Assembly: GCF_002077945.1 (NCBI RefSeq)
Contig: NZ_LVYD01000085.1
Location: 1-43,240 of the forward strand
Length of the DNA: 43,240 bases
Reading direction: 5' to 3'
DNA from: Niastella vici
Lineage (GTDB): Bacteria; Bacteroidota; Bacteroidia; Chitinophagales; Chitinophagaceae
Under the pieces are notes generated by a model. It had not been told where the DNA came from. It saw only the letters and a program-made list of their open reading frames with translations, and searched no databases. Shown here piece by piece: positions 41,701 through 43,240 of this stretch. Position 1 is the stretch's first letter; every line of letters starts with the position of its first letter. A program made the position numbers and the translations under genes.

Positions 41701-43194
41701 ATGGCAAGAGATATTACCAAGTACCTGCACAATGAAATGGATAAGGAAGCAGGCATTCAACATAGTACACATAGAACCAAAATTGTAGCTACCGTAGGAC
41801 CTGCCTGTGACACGTATGAAAAACTGCTTGAGCTGGTAAAAGCCGGGGTTAATATTTTCCGCCTCAATTTCTCGCACGGCACACACGAAAATAAGGCCCA
41901 GATCATTGAGCATATCCGTGCCATTAATACAAAAGAACCGTACAATATTTCCATACTGGCCGACCTGCAAGGTCCCAAATTACGCGTGGGTGAAATAGAG
42001 AACGGCGCCCTGTTAATTGAACCCGGCGACATCCTCACCTTTACCTCCAAGGAAAAAGTGGTTGGAACCAAAGAAAAGATCTATGTAAGCTACCCCAACC
42101 TGCACGAAGATGTTGAAGTTGGCAACAAGATCATGATCGACGATGGTAAACTGGAAGTGGTGGTGGTTGATATCACCAAGACCGGCGATGTGAAAGTGCG
42201 CGTTACCTATGGAGGTTTGCTGTTACCGAAAAAAGGCGTAAACCTGCCCGATACCAAGATATCTCTGCCCGCCTTAACCGAAAAAGACCTGGTTGACCTG
42301 GAATTTATCATTGGTCAAAAGGTTGATTGGGTGGCGCTTTCCTTCGTTCGTAAAGCTGAGGATATTATTGACCTGAAGAGAAGATTGACCGAAGCCAAAA
42401 GCAAATCAAAAGTTATTGCCAAAATAGAAATGCCTTCGGCCCTGGTCGACCTGCGCAACATCATCCTTGAATCGGATGGCGTAATGGTGGCCCGTGGCGA
42501 CCTGGGGGTTGAGCTGCCGGTTGAAAAAGTGCCGATGGCCCAACGCGATATCATCCGTAAATGTATCCACCGCGCCAAACCGGTGATCGTGGCTACCCAG
42601 ATGATGGAAAGCATGATCGACCGCGTAAAACCCAACCGCAGTGAGATCACCGACGTGGCCAATGCCGTGTTGGAAGGCGCCGATGCCGTAATGCTGAGCG
42701 GTGAAACCGCCACCGGTAAACACCCGTCCCTGGTGGTTGAAACCATGCGCAAGATCATTCTGGAAGTGGAACGCACCGAATACCGCTACAACCGCGAAGA
42801 AGACCTGAAGCCGCTGCCGCATTCGCCTTCGTTCCTGAGCGATGCCATTTGCTACAACGGCTGTAAACTGGCTAAAGATACCAAGGCCGATGCGCTGATC
42901 GGGATGACGCAAAGTGGTTATACCGCGTTCGTACTCAGCAGTTACCGTCCTTATTCGCCTTTATATATCTTCACCAAGGAAAAAACCCTGGTGAACCAGT
43001 TGAGCTTAAGTTGGGGCGTACGCGCCTTCTATTATGATGAGGAAGAAAGCCTTGATGATATCATGTTCGACCAGATCAGGATCCTGAAAGAAAGAGGTTT
43101 TCTTAAAACAGGCGATGTGGTCGTGAACACAGGTAGCACCCCCGTTCACCTGCACATTCCCACCAACGTACTGAAGGTCACGAAAGTTGATTAA
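41701..43194 (+). CDS. pyk: Pyruvate kinase
   Basis: A 497-residue enzyme that transfers phosphate from phosphoenolpyruvate to ADP. Motifs in order: TKIVATVGPACDTYEKL, the substrate Arg/Asn in FRLNFSHGTHE, LADLQGPKLRVG, the B-domain (about 90-190), KVIAKIEMPSAL with the catalytic Lys, VMVARGDLGVELP with the metal-binding Glu/Asp, and VIVATQMMESMI, followed by EGADAVMLSGETATGKHP. The C-terminal allosteric domain (from about 380) is complete, ending VLKVTKVD. The N-terminal 20 residues (ITKYLHNEMDKEAGIQHSTH) are an extension beyond the barrel. Second gene of the pfkA-pyk pair. A purine-rich repeat (GAGTAGGAAGTGAGAG) lies 25 bp after the stop. Confidence 0.98.
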   Translation: MARDITKYLHNEMDKEAGIQHSTHRTKIVATVGPACDTYEKLLELVKAGVNIFRLNFSHGTHENKAQIIEHIRAINTKEPYNISILADLQGPKLRVGEIENGALLIEPGDILTFTSKEKVVGTKEKIYVSYPNLHEDVEVGNKIMIDDGKLEVVVVDITKTGDVKVRVTYGGLLLPKKGVNLPDTKISLPALTEKDLVDLEFIIGQKVDWVALSFVRKAEDIIDLKRRLTEAKSKSKVIAKIEMPSALVDLRNIILESDGVMVARGDLGVELPVEKVPMAQRDIIRKCIHRAKPVIVATQMMESMIDRVKPNRSEITDVANAVLEGADAVMLSGETATGKHPSLVVETMRKIILEVERTEYRYNREEDLKPLPHSPSFLSDAICYNGCKLAKDTKADALIGMTQSGYTAFVLSSYRPYSPLYIFTKEKTLVNQLSLSWGVRAFYYDEEESLDDIMFDQIRILKERGFLKTGDVVVNTGSTPVHLHIPTNVLKVTKVD

Positions 43195-43240
43195 TATCGA
43201 CTACTAATAGATTATCGAGTAGGAAGTGAGAGATTAATCC

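Overview
The window looks like chromosomal DNA of a Bacteroidota member, most likely of the family Chitinophagaceae (a Niastella/Chitinophaga-type genome). The basis is the fused SecDF, the long NusB, a protein with a C-terminal end like a type IX secretion sorting domain, and the many TAnnTTTG -7 boxes close upstream of start codons. No phage, integrase, transposase, CRISPR array, rRNA or tRNA was seen. Genes are dense, and most are housekeeping or ordinary metabolic genes.

Layout. 1-3051 (leftward): a secreted protein of unknown function, then groL and groS with a strong terminator. 3397-6019 (rightward): nusB, a DUF1573 lipoprotein, yajC and coaE. 6022-10658 (leftward): a metallo-beta-lactamase-fold hydrolase, a GH127 arabinofuranosidase and a class I aminotransferase. 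10953-14000: secDF. 14213-22502: the most interesting block. It holds a three-domain GH18/CE4/GT2 membrane protein, a DUF1003 membrane protein, a 54-residue secreted peptide on the other strand, an OmpR-type two-component system and an OprB-like porin. 22509-23709 (leftward): a YjbR-like protein, a small CxxC protein and an IscA-type Fe-S protein. 24078-28948: a membrane-anchored protein of unknown function, the large subunit of methylmalonyl-CoA mutase, a putative T9SS cargo protein (leftward) and a secreted M20 amidohydrolase. 29129-36651 (leftward): glnS, a small secreted protein, a LytS/LytTR two-component pair, yggS, an acyl-CoA dehydrogenase and ric. 36907-43194: two guanidine-modifying-superfamily hydrolases (one CtlX-like), an RfbD-like reductase (leftward), pfkA and pyruvate kinase.

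Main discovery candidate. Three promoter regions in the 14-21 kb block carry the same direct repeat, TTAAC-N6-TTAAC, twice each: upstream of the GH18/CE4/GT2 gene, of the histidine kinase, and of the porin. Half-sites are 11 bp apart, and the pairs are 30, 41 and 21 bp apart, close to whole numbers of helical turns. This is how OmpR/PhoB-type regulators usually bind, and such a regulator is encoded in the middle of the block. I infer an autoregulated two-component system controlling a surface-polysaccharide synthase/modifier and a porin.

Other structure not explained by genes: a 101-bp tandem duplication in the iscA upstream region; a dispersed purine-rich repeat (GAAGTAAGAAG-like) that repeatedly begins at or next to stop codons and has inverted partners before the next gene; and CTCCCC..AGGGG..TTGGGG repeats near gene ends.
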